Source of the DNA: CAYRNR01 sp964425605
GTDB lineage: Bacteria; Myxococcota_A; UBA796; UBA9615; CAYRNR01
DNA: 64,000 nucleotides
Reading direction: 5' to 3'
NCBI GenBank assembly: GCA_964425605.1
Contig: CAYRNR010000014.1
Span: 18,645 to 82,644 of the forward strand
Shown here: positions 9,620-18,749 of the stretch, in pieces
Position numbering within the stretch: the first letter of the stretch is position 1
Layout of the letters: each line of letters starts with the position of its first letter
The notes under the pieces: model-generated
Seen by the model: only the letters and a program-made list of their open reading frames with translations
Told to the model about the DNA's origin: nothing
The model's database searches: none
Position numbers and translations under genes: made by a program

Positions 9620-10605
9620 TGAACGCCGAGCTACCCGTGCCCAGTCCGGCCGCGACCCCCGCGAGCACGCCCGCGTGCCCCGTCTGCGGCGGCGCGTCGC
9701 GCAAGCGCTACACGCTCCAGGACCGCTACTGGGAGCAGCCGGGCCAGTGGGACCTGTTCGGCTGCCGCACCTGCGGCCACGCCTTCATCTGGCCCATCCC
9801 CGAGGAGCTGGGGGAGTTCTACGACCACTGGTACGTGGGCGCGGGCTGGGACAAGGTGCGGGAGCTGCAGTCGGGCGCCGGCATGCGCTTCTTGCACCAG
9901 ATGCGCCTCAAGCGCCTCAAGCAGTACGTACAACTGAACATCCGGTCCGAGGTCCTGGACGTGGGCTGCGGCCAGGGCATCTTCCTCGAGGAGGTGCGGC
10001 GCGCCTTCGGCTGCGCCATCGCCGGCTGCGACACCAACGACGTGGGGCTGCAGGACATGAGCCCCGAACCGCGCCGGGCCATCGACTTCCGCAAGGGGGA
10101 GCTGCACGAGGTGGACTTCCCCGACGAGCACTACGACATGGTGGTGGCGCTGCACGTGCTCGAACACATCCCCGACGCCTCGGACCTGGTGCGGCGCGCC
10201 TGGGCCAAGGTCAAGCCCGGCGGCATCCTCGCCATCGAGGTGCCCCACTTCGGCTCCATCGTGCGCCGCCTCTCCGGCCCCTACTGGACCGCCCTGGAGG
10301 CCCCGTACCACGTCCACGACTTCACCCTGGACTCCATGGAGCGGACGATGGCCGCCGCCGGCCTGCCGGCGCCGACCTACATCCGCACCGTGCCGCTGTT
10401 CCCGGAGATGACCAGCGTGTGGGTGATGCTGTTCAAGCGGCTGCTGCTGGGGGACAGCTGGTTCCGCAAGGTCATCCGGGTGCTGTTCTGGATCGGGATG
10501 TGGTTCACCATGATCCCCTTCGACATCTTCGCCTCCCTGGTGCTGACGCGGGTCAAGCTGGGGGGTTCGATCCTCGCGGTGGCCACCAAGCCGCCCAGCC
10601 CCTGA
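9619..10605 (+). CDS. SAM-dependent methyltransferase with N-terminal zinc ribbon
   Basis: 328 residues from the ATG that shares one base with the preceding stop. An N-terminal ribbon (CPVCGG and CRTCGH) precedes a class I methyltransferase fold. Motif I VLDVGCGQG is at 112-120, and HVLEHIPD marks the methyltransferase_11/23 type. A hydrophobic segment near the C-terminus (about 290-315) suggests membrane contact. Enzymes of this build often act in polysaccharide or lipid modification. Tight coupling to the radical SAM gene supports a joint pathway. The substrate is unknown. Confidence 0.87.
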   Translation: MNAELPVPSPAATPASTPACPVCGGASRKRYTLQDRYWEQPGQWDLFGCRTCGHAFIWPIPEELGEFYDHWYVGAGWDKVRELQSGAGMRFLHQMRLKRLKQYVQLNIRSEVLDVGCGQGIFLEEVRRAFGCAIAGCDTNDVGLQDMSPEPRRAIDFRKGELHEVDFPDEHYDMVVALHVLEHIPDASDLVRRAWAKVKPGGILAIEVPHFGSIVRRLSGPYWTALEAPYHVHDFTLDSMERTMAAAGLPAPTYIRTVPLFPEMTSVWVMLFKRLLLGDSWFRKVIRVLFWIGMWFTMIPFDIFASLVLTRVKLGGSILAVATKPPSP

Positions 10606-10623
10606 GGACGCACCACGAATCCC

Positions 10624-12510
10624 ATGGAAGAGAAGCGCCGCCACTTCCGCCAACCCCACTGGATCGGGTTCCGATTCGGCGCCTATCTCGTGGGCGTCGA
10701 GAGCCTGATCGTGCTGCTGCCGGTGATGCTCAAGCTCCGGCAGTCGGGGTTGTTGCTGGCGCTGGTCTCGAGCGCCGTGGTCTACCTGGGCGTCTTCGCC
10801 GCCCTGGGATGGGTGCTCGGCAAGGTCCCCGTCCTGAGGGAGAGGCCTGGACCGCTGGTGGTGCTGATGCTGGGGGCCCTCGCCCTGGCCACCCTGGCCG
10901 CGGGCGAGAACGTCGCGCCGGTGCTCCTGTTCGGCATCCCGGCCGCGCTGTTCGCCTGGGCGGGTACGCGCATGTCGGGGCGGCCTTCGAAGCTCCGGCT
11001 CGCCCTGCGATCGCTGGTGGTGCTGGTGTTCGGGTTGGCATTCCTGCCGCTGCTGCTGCCGACCCCGCGAGGCTCGATGGAGACCGCGGAGCCCCCCGCC
11101 GCTGGCGCCCCCAACCTCGTGCTGGTGGTCCTGGACACGGTCCGCCGCGATCACCTGTCCACCTACGGCTACCCCCTGCCGACGAGCCCGGAGCTCACCC
11201 GGCTGGCCGGTGAGGGCATCCGCTACGACCAGGCGCGCGTCAACGGCATGTGGTCGCTGCCCTCCCACGCCACCTTCTTCACCGGAGACCACCCCTCGCT
11301 GCACGGCGCCCACTACGAACACTGGATGCTGGACGAGGAACAGGACACGATGGCGGAGGCCCTGGCCGGGGCCGGCTACCAGACGATCTGCATCACCGGC
11401 AACCCGCTGATCTCCCGCGGACTGGGCACCGCCGACGGGTTCGAGGTGCTCGAGGAGTCCTGGCGGGCCCACTGGATCCAGGAGTCGTTGAACCTGTGGC
11501 GGGTCCTGAGGCCCGTGTGGGACCGCGACCAGGACAAGGGGGGCGCGGCAGGGGTCCGGTTCCTTCAGCGATGGCTGGAGGAGGACCGCGACACCGGCCG
11601 CCCGTTCTTCTTGTTCGTCAACGTCATGGACCCCCACGCGCCGTACAACGACGTGCCCGCGGCGTACCAGGATCGGTTCCTGCCGGCGGGGATCAGCCGC
11701 CGCGACGCGCGCCGGACCGACGCCGAGGTGTTCTTCCATCACGTCTTCGCCAGCCCCCTGTCGCTCACGGACGAGGAGATCCTCTCGGTCCGCCGGAGCT
11801 ATGACGGGGCGACGCTGTACGGCGACGCGGTGCTGGGCGACATCGTGGACAGCCTCGACGCGGCCGGGCTGACCGAGGACACCCTCGTGGTGGTCACCAG
11901 CGACCACGGCGAGCTGCTCGGCGAGCACGACCTCTGGGGGCACGTGCACTCGCTGTACGACGAGCTGCTGCGGGTCCCGCTGGTGATGCGGTTCCCGGGG
12001 CACATCGCGCCGGGGAGCGTCAGCGGCGCCCAGGTCCAGGGCATCGACCTGGTCCCCACGCTGCTCTCGGCCGCGGGGATCCCCGCCGAGGCGTGGCCCT
12101 CGGCCCGCGGCCTCGATCTGGCCACCACCTGGGCGGCCGGCGCCGACGTGCCGGTGCGCGCGACCCTGGCCGAACACTTCACGCCGTCGATGCTGCCGAC
12201 CAACGCCGACACGACCATGGCCGGCGACCTCGACAGCCTTTTCGTGCGGCGCCGCGGCGTGATTCGCGGTTCCACCAAGTACACGGTGTCCAGCGACGGC
12301 GAGGAGCGGCTGTTCCATCTGGGCGAAGATCCGGCCGAGGAGTTGGACCGCACGACCGACCTGCCCGATCCGCTGGCCGCCTCGCGGGCCACCCTGACCG
12401 AGTGGGTCGAGGCGGAGGGGATCGCGTGGTCCGACTCCGTACAGGTGCAGGGGCCCGAACTCGACCCGGCCACACGCCAGCGGCTCAAGGAGCTGGGTTA
12501 CATCGAATGA
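10624..12510 (+). CDS. Membrane-anchored sulfatase/alkaline phosphatase superfamily protein
   Basis: 628 residues. The first 150 or so form several membrane helices. A sulfatase domain begins near residue 160 with LVVLDTVRRDH (metal-binding Asp), then WSLPSHATFFTG, and later SDHGELLGEHD. The nucleophile position is Ser211 in an S-x-P-S-H motif. Formylglycine sulfatases have C/S-x-P-x-R, so Arg is replaced by His here. That form is common in sulfatase-like phosphodiesterases and transferases, and the protein may not be a true sulfatase. It lies 18 nt after the methyltransferase and 30 nt before the P-loop/TPR gene. Confidence 0.87.
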   Translation: MEEKRRHFRQPHWIGFRFGAYLVGVESLIVLLPVMLKLRQSGLLLALVSSAVVYLGVFAALGWVLGKVPVLRERPGPLVVLMLGALALATLAAGENVAPVLLFGIPAALFAWAGTRMSGRPSKLRLALRSLVVLVFGLAFLPLLLPTPRGSMETAEPPAAGAPNLVLVVLDTVRRDHLSTYGYPLPTSPELTRLAGEGIRYDQARVNGMWSLPSHATFFTGDHPSLHGAHYEHWMLDEEQDTMAEALAGAGYQTICITGNPLISRGLGTADGFEVLEESWRAHWIQESLNLWRVLRPVWDRDQDKGGAAGVRFLQRWLEEDRDTGRPFFLFVNVMDPHAPYNDVPAAYQDRFLPAGISRRDARRTDAEVFFHHVFASPLSLTDEEILSVRRSYDGATLYGDAVLGDIVDSLDAAGLTEDTLVVVTSDHGELLGEHDLWGHVHSLYDELLRVPLVMRFPGHIAPGSVSGAQVQGIDLVPTLLSAAGIPAEAWPSARGLDLATTWAAGADVPVRATLAEHFTPSMLPTNADTTMAGDLDSLFVRRRGVIRGSTKYTVSSDGEERLFHLGEDPAEELDRTTDLPDPLAASRATLTEWVEAEGIAWSDSVQVQGPELDPATRQRLKELGYIE

Positions 12511-12540
12511 AGGATCGCGCTAGCGACCCGAGGGAGCGAG

Positions 12541-15090
12541 ATGACTGAGGTTTCACAACGGCCGTTCGTGGGCCGAGTCGAGGCGCTGCAGACCCTTTCG
12601 GGACTCCTCCCCGCCCCGGGGGACGGCCCACGGGCCGTGCTGCTGGCGGGCGGTGAGGGCAGCGGCCGGACGCGGCTGGCCTCCCAGCTGGAGGAGGACC
12701 TGGGCGACCAGCTGGTGATCCGCTGGCGATTCGAGGACACGGACGACGGCGTCGCCGCCCTGCTGCGCCTCCACGGCGGGCTGGCCGCGAGCCTCGCCCG
12801 GGGCGGCGAGCGCGCCCGGGCGATGACCGCCGGTGTGCGCGCGGTCCAGGACCGCGATCCCCGCCTCGACACCTGGATCCGGCAGTTCCTCGCTCAGCTC
12901 GAGGCGGGCCAGCGGGACGAGCAGGGCGGCCTGCAGATCCGCCTGCCCGCGGACAACCCGTACTGGGGGCTGCTCGGCCTGCTGCTGGAGATCCCCCGCC
13001 AGGTGCCCACCGTGCTGGTCTTCCACCAGGTCAACGCGGTGTGCTCGCCCGCGTTCTGGACCTGGCTGGGGTTGCTGTGGCGGGAGGTCCAGCGACGGGA
13101 GCTCCCGGTGCTGTGGGTGCTGTCCACGAGCGAGAGCCCCTACGGTGACGGGGCCGACGACACCCTCCCCACCCCGTCGGGCATGCTGATGCAGCTGCTG
13201 GACGGCAAGGTGGACGCCACCGTGGGCCTCGAGCCGCTGATCGAGGCGGAGATCCAGGCGCTGGTCGACGAGAGCTACCGCCCCCACGAGTTCCCCGAAG
13301 GGTTCGCGAACCACCTGCGCCGCCTCACCGGCGGCGAGCCCGCCCTGCTCACCGACCTGCTCGACCTGCTCGAGGGCGAGGAGGTGATCGTGTGGGGCCA
13401 GAGCGACGGGTTCACCCTGACCCGCTCCCTGGCCGAGCTGACCCTGGAGGAGCTCGTGCCGGATCCGGATCCCGGTCCCGGCGAGGACGAGGACCTGGAC
13501 CCGGCCCAGCGCGCGGAGTGGGCCGAGACCGCGCTGTACGCGGCGGCCCAGGTGGGCGAGCGGTTCACCGCCAGCGCCGTAGCCCGGGCCATGGGCGTGG
13601 AGCAGGACATCGTCGACGACATCCTCGACGACCTCCCCCAGCTCGTGACCGAGCAGACCTTCCACGAGTCGGTCGGCACCTGGATCTACAGCTTCAACCG
13701 TCCCCTCTACCGGCGCCGCCTCGCCCAGGTGAGCCCGCGCCTGCGCAAGAAGGTCCGTTCCCTCCCCGGCAAGATGGCGAGGGTCCTGCTCGAGACCCAC
13801 GTCCCGGCCGCGTACACGTTCATCCCCGACGCCGCCCGCCTCCTCGTGGCTGGCGGCCAGGCCCGCCGGGCGCGCAACCTGCTGAGCCTGGCCATGGGGA
13901 CCGATCGCATCGATCTGAGCCGCTTCGCCATGGAGATGGTCGAGCTCGAAGGGGGCGACGACCTGTGGCCGGGGCTGATGCGGCTGCTCCACGCCGAGCC
14001 CGCGGAGCGCGCCTGCACCAGCGCCCAGGCCGAGCTCGCCAACGAGATGGTCGGCCGGCTCCAGCGCTGGGCCGAGCGGTCCGACGACGCCGGGCTGGCA
14101 GCCTACACGTCCCTGCTGCGGTCACGGCTGGCCCTGCGCGAACGGGACATGGAGGCCGCGCGGACCCACGCGGAGACCGCGCTCGAGGGATTCCAGGCCT
14201 GCGGCGAGTCCGTGCGCGAGGGCGAGACCCTCAACCAGCTCGCCATCCTCGCGCTCCACGGGGGTGATCCGCGCGCCGCGAAGGACTACGTGGATCAGGC
14301 GACCCGCGCCGCGAACATCCCGCCGGTGAAGGCCCACGCGATGTTCATCCGCGGGCTGCTGCGCAAGGGTCAGCGCAAGCTGTCCGCCGCCGCCGAGTCC
14401 TTCGGCGAGGCCGCACGGCTGGCCGGCGACTCGGGCAACCCCCTGCTCGGCGTGGAGGCCCGCATCAACCAGGGTGAGCTGTTGATCGCCCAGGCGCGCC
14501 CCAAGTCCGCCCTGACGCCCCTGCGGGAGGCCAGGGCCACGGCCCGGGCCATGCAGGCGAGGCTCCTCGAGCGCGCCGCGGCCTCCCTCCTCGCCCAGGC
14601 CGAGGCCGCGACCGGGAATGCCGCCGAGGCCTACGACCTCGCCCGCGACGCCCTGGAGCTCAACCGTCACCTGAGCCTCGACCAGCTCCTGGCCGCGGAC
14701 CTCTACCACTGCGGGCTGTTCGCCGCCGGCGCCCAGGATCCCGGCGCGGCCCGCACCTACCTGGAGCAGGCCCGCGGCGCGGTCAACGAGAACGATGTCC
14801 CGCTGCGCAAGGAGATCTGCTTCCACCTCGGCCAGATGCACATGGTCGCCGGCGAGCTCGACGACGCCGACCGCTCCCTGGGCGAGGCCCTGGAGCTGGC
14901 CCACAAGCTCGGCGACGGGTCCCGCGCGGCGCGCATCCTCCAGGCCCAGGGGATGGTCCAGGAGAAGCGCGGCGACGTGCCGGCCGCGACCGCTCTGTAT
15001 CGCGAGGCGATGGAAGCCATGACCCACCCGGGACAGCAGCGGGAGAAGGAGGCCATCCGCAGGCATCTCGCGGAGATCGAGGACAACTGA
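12541..15090 (+). CDS. Large AAA/STAND-like P-loop protein with TPR tail
   Basis: 849 residues with GGGAGCGAG just upstream of the ATG. The N-terminus has the layout of an AAA_16-type ATPase (FVGR followed by GGEGSGRT at 37-44). The C-terminal 400 residues are Ala/Leu-rich helical repeats of TPR type. Two motifs look degenerate: the P-loop Lys is Arg, and the strand where Walker B acidic residues are expected reads VLVFHQVN (about 158-165) rather than the usual LDD. ATP binding may be lost, leaving a scaffold or regulator. It is the last gene of the left-hand run. The function is unknown. Confidence 0.85.
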   Translation: MTEVSQRPFVGRVEALQTLSGLLPAPGDGPRAVLLAGGEGSGRTRLASQLEEDLGDQLVIRWRFEDTDDGVAALLRLHGGLAASLARGGERARAMTAGVRAVQDRDPRLDTWIRQFLAQLEAGQRDEQGGLQIRLPADNPYWGLLGLLLEIPRQVPTVLVFHQVNAVCSPAFWTWLGLLWREVQRRELPVLWVLSTSESPYGDGADDTLPTPSGMLMQLLDGKVDATVGLEPLIEAEIQALVDESYRPHEFPEGFANHLRRLTGGEPALLTDLLDLLEGEEVIVWGQSDGFTLTRSLAELTLEELVPDPDPGPGEDEDLDPAQRAEWAETALYAAAQVGERFTASAVARAMGVEQDIVDDILDDLPQLVTEQTFHESVGTWIYSFNRPLYRRRLAQVSPRLRKKVRSLPGKMARVLLETHVPAAYTFIPDAARLLVAGGQARRARNLLSLAMGTDRIDLSRFAMEMVELEGGDDLWPGLMRLLHAEPAERACTSAQAELANEMVGRLQRWAERSDDAGLAAYTSLLRSRLALRERDMEAARTHAETALEGFQACGESVREGETLNQLAILALHGGDPRAAKDYVDQATRAANIPPVKAHAMFIRGLLRKGQRKLSAAAESFGEAARLAGDSGNPLLGVEARINQGELLIAQARPKSALTPLREARATARAMQARLLERAAASLLAQAEAATGNAAEAYDLARDALELNRHLSLDQLLAADLYHCGLFAAGAQDPGAARTYLEQARGAVNENDVPLRKEICFHLGQMHMVAGELDDADRSLGEALELAHKLGDGSRAARILQAQGMVQEKRGDVPAATALYREAMEAMTHPGQQREKEAIRRHLAEIEDN

Positions 15091-15156
15091 ACGTGACCTG
15101 ATACAGACGTATTCGGTCTCTCCGTGGACTCGATTGACGACCTGACGGTCGCCGTT

Positions 15157-16203
15157 TCACAACCTTTTGGTCGCCATCTCCAGGTACTCGTCCGCGAGGT
15201 CGATCCCCACCGACTTGCGCCCTAGCCCGGCGGCCACCAGGTTGGTGGTCCCTGTCCCGCAGAATGGGTCCAGCACCAGCCCGCCCTCGGGGCAGGTCGC
15301 CAGGATCGGCACCCTGCACAGGTCCGCGGGGTACGGGGCGAAGTGGCGCCCCCGCCGGTGGGTGTCCTCGGGGAGGATCTCCCAGACGTCGCCCGGCTTG
15401 GCGCCCCTCGGGTGGTAGCGCAGGAAGTAGAAGCCCCGCTCCTGCAGCTCCCGGGCGCGGCCCGACACGGCGGTGGAGTCGGAGTGGGTGGAGCGCTGCT
15501 GGCCGCGGATGATCATCCGGAAGTCGGAGAGCCTCCCCGCCGCCACCTGGCCCAGCAGCTCGTCCAGCGCGTCCTCGGCGGCGCGCTTCTCGGCGTCGTC
15601 CAGGGCGGTGGACAGCTCGATCTGACGGCGGTATCGGACCCCGCTGACGCCGGTGGCCGAGACGACGGCCCCTTTCTCGATCCGCGCCTTGCGGGGCGCC
15701 GAGCGGATGGCGTCGGCGTCGTAGTGGTAGCCGTTGCGCTTCGCGACCAGATGGAACAGCGGCTCGTGGACGTTGCGCAGGCGATCCCGCGCGCTGTCCG
15801 GTCCCCCCTTGACCTTGTGCCAGATCACCGTGTTGCGCAGCACCCAGCCCTGCTCGTCCACCAGGCGCAGCGCGAGCCGCCACGGCAGGCCGAGCAGCCC
15901 CTTGCGCTCGTAGACGTCGCCCAGGTTGAGCCACAACGAGCCGGTGGGCCGCAGCACCCGGTGGACCTGGGCGAAGACGACGGCCAGATCCTCGATGTAG
16001 GCGCGCCAGTCCCCCTCGGCGCCGATACCGCCGGCCTCGTAGGTCCGCTGGCGCCAGTACGGCGGGCTGGTCATGCAACAATCGACGGAGTCGTCGGGGA
16101 AGGCGGCGAGCACATCGCTGGCGTCACCGCACAGGAACAGCGGTTCGGTCCCGGGGGTGTCGAGGTAGTCCCGGAGCCGGGCCGCGACCGGGGACCGGGG
16201 CAT
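15157..16203 (-). CDS. Orphan DNA (N4-cytosine or N6-adenine) methyltransferase
   Basis: 348 residues, starting 2 nt after the stop of the barrel gene. The catalytic motif TSPPYW (45-50) precedes the SAM-binding motif DPFCGTGTT (about 312-320). This is the order of beta-type amino-methyltransferases, and the SPPY form favours N4-cytosine methylation. No restriction endonuclease or specificity gene is adjacent, so it is an orphan or part of a split system. Its position as the last gene of a cytochrome/barrel run is odd and may reflect shared transcription only. The upstream extension of the open frame overlaps the barrel gene and is rejected. Confidence 0.92.
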   Translation of the reverse strand: MPRSPVAARLRDYLDTPGTEPLFLCGDASDVLAAFPDDSVDCCMTSPPYWRQRTYEAGGIGAEGDWRAYIEDLAVVFAQVHRVLRPTGSLWLNLGDVYERKGLLGLPWRLALRLVDEQGWVLRNTVIWHKVKGGPDSARDRLRNVHEPLFHLVAKRNGYHYDADAIRSAPRKARIEKGAVVSATGVSGVRYRRQIELSTALDDAEKRAAEDALDELLGQVAAGRLSDFRMIIRGQQRSTHSDSTAVSGRARELQERGFYFLRYHPRGAKPGDVWEILPEDTHRRGRHFAPYPADLCRVPILATCPEGGLVLDPFCGTGTTNLVAAGLGRKSVGIDLADEYLEMATKRL

Positions 16204-16205
16204 GG

Positions 16206-17588
16206 TCAGAACCTCGCCACCGGCTCCGTGGCCTTGGCCTTGCGGCCCACGGTGTGGAAGCGCCAGTTGACCTTGAGCAGGCCGTCCACCGTGACCTCGG
16301 CCGCCGCCTCGTTGTCCTCCCAGCCCAGGCGGGTGGCCAGGGCCAGGGACCAGCCCTTGCCGAACCACAGCGAGGCGAACACGTCGCCGTAGACACCCAC
16401 CATGGGCCGCGTCTCGTCCTCCAGGGCCGGCGACCCCGAGAACAACACGTACACGCCCAGGTCCAACCGCTCGCCGAACAGGTAGGTCTCGAAGCCCACC
16501 TCGCCCTGCCCGAGATCACGGCCGCTGACGCGGATGTAGCGCCCGGCGAATCGGATGTCGGCGCCGCCGCGGCCCAGCTCGACCAGGCCGCCGTGGAGCT
16601 CTGCGAGCCCGTAGGCGTCCTCGGAGCGCTGCGACAGGCGGTACCTGCCGCGGACGCCGACGGCGCCGTGGGTCTGGCCGTCCCGGGCGTCCACGTCCGC
16701 GCCGAGCTGGTGGTACAGGGCCCGGTCGAGGGTGTCGTTGGGGATCTCGGAGAGCAGATCCAGGGCGTCGGCGCGGGCGGCGAACCGCGACAGGGTGGGG
16801 TTGCGATCCACCAGGTCCACGTACCGCTCGGAGGAGTATGCGTTGTACATCCCGCGGATGCGCAGGATGCGCAGCGGCCGCCACGAGACGCCGGTGAACA
16901 CGTCGGCGAACCCCAGCCCCGAGGCGCCGCCGTACCCCTGGACCTTGAGCCGCCCGTACAGGGACAGCGCCGGCATGGGCATGGCCATGGAGGAGAGGTG
17001 GGCGAACCCGTGGTCGAACCCGGCGGAGCGCGCCGAGAACCCGGCCGCGGTCTCCACGCGGATGCGCGGCGCCTTGACGCCGAACACGACCCCCGCGCCG
17101 CCGGTGCCGACCGTGGCCAGGGTCGTGAACGGTTCGGGGATCAGACCGCCGTAGCCGCCCAGGTAGACCCCCTTGCCCAGATCGCCGCGCACGCCCACGC
17201 CGTCCACCAGTTCCTCGGTGGTCTCGGCCACGCGCTGGCGGCCCACGGCGATGCGCACGGGTCCGGCGCCGGGCCGGAAGTGCACGTTGAGGTCCAGGAG
17301 GCGGTAGGTCCGCAGGACCTGGTCGTCCGCGTCCAGGTACAGGTCGCCGTCGGCGCTCACCCCCACGGGCTTGCCGCCGAGGTTCTCCGCGTCGAGCCGC
17401 AGATCCGTGCTGAAGCGCAGGTCGTAGGCGCCGGACGGGTAGAGCCCGGGGTTGACGTAGGTGAACAGCCCGCCGAGGCCGACGCGCCCGTTCACCCGCT
17501 GGACCTCCTCGGCCCCGGACGGGGGCGCCGCGGCCAGGAGCACACACGCCGCCAGCAGCGTCGCTGCGCTAGTGGGGGAAACGCGCAT
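16206..17588 (-). CDS. Outer-membrane beta-barrel, candidate partner of multihaem cytochromes
   Basis: About 460 residues. The chosen ATG gives a clear signal peptide (ending PPSGAEE) and overlaps the cytochrome gene by 20 nt. The mature protein is a series of amphipathic strands with Gly/Asp turns and ends in an aromatic strand (VARF), as in outer-membrane barrels. It follows two multihaem c-type cytochromes. That order is the one seen in porin-cytochrome conduits, in which a barrel holds a cytochrome across the outer membrane. The sequence does not show haem binding in the barrel. The conduit role is inferred from context. Confidence 0.8.
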   Translation of the reverse strand: MRVSPTSAATLLAACVLLAAAPPSGAEEVQRVNGRVGLGGLFTYVNPGLYPSGAYDLRFSTDLRLDAENLGGKPVGVSADGDLYLDADDQVLRTYRLLDLNVHFRPGAGPVRIAVGRQRVAETTEELVDGVGVRGDLGKGVYLGGYGGLIPEPFTTLATVGTGGAGVVFGVKAPRIRVETAAGFSARSAGFDHGFAHLSSMAMPMPALSLYGRLKVQGYGGASGLGFADVFTGVSWRPLRILRIRGMYNAYSSERYVDLVDRNPTLSRFAARADALDLLSEIPNDTLDRALYHQLGADVDARDGQTHGAVGVRGRYRLSQRSEDAYGLAELHGGLVELGRGGADIRFAGRYIRVSGRDLGQGEVGFETYLFGERLDLGVYVLFSGSPALEDETRPMVGVYGDVFASLWFGKGWSLALATRLGWEDNEAAAEVTVDGLLKVNWRFHTVGRKAKATEPVARF

Positions 17589-18216
17589 GTTCCCATCCGT
17601 GGGTGTCGTGGCACAGGTCACAGGTCATCAGGTCCTCGGCCTTGTGGCTGCCGGACTCGCGCCGGAAGTCGGCCTCGTGGCAGTAGGCGCAGTCCGTCGG
17701 CACCATCGGGAAGCCGGTGGCGTGACACTGGTCGCAGTTGGCGGCGCGGTGGGCGCCGGTGAGGGGGAAGCCGGTGGAGATGTGCCGGAACCGATTGGGA
17801 ATCCACCCCCTCGGCGTGTGGCAGGCCGCGCAGTCGTCGCCCACCAGCCTCAGGTGGGCGTCGCGCGCCGAGTGACACGCGCTGCACTCGCCGCTGAGGC
17901 CCATGAATCCCCGGGCCACCTCGTGGCACGACGCGCAGGGCAGCCGCCCGTGCTCCCCCTCGAGGGGAAAGCGGCCGTCCTGGTGCACCTTGTCCGCGAC
18001 GATCACCTTGAAGTCCTCGGCCGAGTGGCAGCGCTGACAGTCCGTGCCGGCGGGCAGGCTGTGGGGCATGCCCGTCATCGGCTTGTACGCCGCGGGGCCC
18101 TTGGCCTCGTCCTGGGGCGGCGAGGCGCCGACGAGGAGCAGCACGAGCGCCGCCAGCAGGGGCCAGGCGAGGCGCGCCGCGATCCGTCGCGGAGTCCGAC
18201 GATGGATTGGGTTCAT
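17569..18216 (-). CDS. Heptahaem c-type cytochrome
   Basis: 215 residues with an N-terminal hydrophobic export segment (residues ~15-30). Seven CXXCH haem-binding sites are visible: CQRCH, CASCH, CSACH, CAACH, CDQCH, CAYCH and CDLCH, with regular spacing and extra His residues that can serve as distal ligands. It should be a periplasmic or outer-membrane electron carrier. The ATG at 18216 is 4 nt after the stop of the tetrahaem gene. A longer frame upstream would overlap that gene. No substrate-reducing motif is visible, so respiratory or extracellular electron transfer is an inference. Confidence 0.92.
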   Translation of the reverse strand: MNPIHRRTPRRIAARLAWPLLAALVLLLVGASPPQDEAKGPAAYKPMTGMPHSLPAGTDCQRCHSAEDFKVIVADKVHQDGRFPLEGEHGRLPCASCHEVARGFMGLSGECSACHSARDAHLRLVGDDCAACHTPRGWIPNRFRHISTGFPLTGAHRAANCDQCHATGFPMVPTDCAYCHEADFRRESGSHKAEDLMTCDLCHDTHGWEHARFPH

Positions 18217-18220
18217 GGAA

Positions 18221-18613
18221 TCATTCCTTGTGACAGTCCACGCAGGTGATGGCCTTGTCGTTGCTCGCACCACCCTCCACGTGACACTTGTAGCAGTTCT
18301 CGTGGAACGCCAGCTGGGCGGCGGCCACCTCGCCCGTGGTCTTGGCCAGGTGACACTCGGTGCACTTCTGGTCCGTGCGACCGAGATGATGGCACGACTT
18401 GCACTCGCCCGTGTCGTGGACCACGTGGTCGAACCAGGTGCCCGGCATGCCGGCCCCCTCGACCTTGATCAACAACCGATCGGGCACGCCGACCGGCGCG
18501 TCGGTCGGGGCCTCCGCCGGGGTGGGTGGCTCCGGCGGAGCCTCCTGGGCCAGAGCGGACCAGACGAGGCTCGCGGCCAGGAGCAGAGCCAGCAGCACTC
18601 TGGACGTCGTCAT
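18221..18613 (-). CDS. Tetrahaem c-type cytochrome (c3/c7-like)
   Basis: 130 residues with a signal peptide ending ALAQ and a Pro/Ala-rich linker. Four CXXCH sites follow: CKSCH, CTECH, CYKCH and CVDCH. His residues lie between them (FDHVVHD, AFHENC), as in class III small multihaem cytochromes. It is the first gene of the minus-strand run and has GGAGGACC just upstream of its ATG. It is probably the soluble periplasmic shuttle for the heptahaem protein and the barrel encoded next. Confidence 0.92.
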   Translation of the reverse strand: MTTSRVLLALLLAASLVWSALAQEAPPEPPTPAEAPTDAPVGVPDRLLIKVEGAGMPGTWFDHVVHDTGECKSCHHLGRTDQKCTECHLAKTTGEVAAAQLAFHENCYKCHVEGGASNDKAITCVDCHKE

Positions 18614-18749
18614 CCGGTCCTCCGTTCAGGGGAGTTCGACGGTGGATCGAGGCCCTTTCGTCATCCTGGGCTCGAATCCCCGGAATGGGACCATGTTACT
18701 CGGAATCCACGCTCCGTGGGCCGGGGCTCGGCCAGCGGAACCGCGCGCG
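18614..18749. other. Divergent intergenic region, cytochrome operon versus AAA+ ATPase
   Basis: This gap must hold the promoters of the minus-strand cytochrome run and the plus-strand Ycf46-like gene. I see no confident -35/-10 pair. A perfect 11-bp palindrome, GGGATAATCCC, lies just inside the predicted start of the ATPase gene at 18754-18764. If translation instead begins at the GTG at 18768, the palindrome would be a candidate operator. Confidence 0.35.

Noticed and set aside
9631..12318. Very long minus-strand open frame (895 codons) opposite the methyltransferase and sulfatase genes
   Set aside because: Composition is that of a GC-rich antisense shadow (many Arg, His, Gly, Gln) with no domain motif. 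The plus-strand genes have clear families. The same applies to other long antisense frames, such as 647-2044 and 4615-6303.
15157..16203. Restriction-modification system
   Set aside because: No endonuclease or specificity gene adjoins the methyltransferase, so I call it an orphan.
18660..18700. tRNA-like T-arm (CTCGAATCCCCGG)
   Set aside because: No acceptor stem or anticodon arm can be built around it. Probably chance in the gap between divergent genes.
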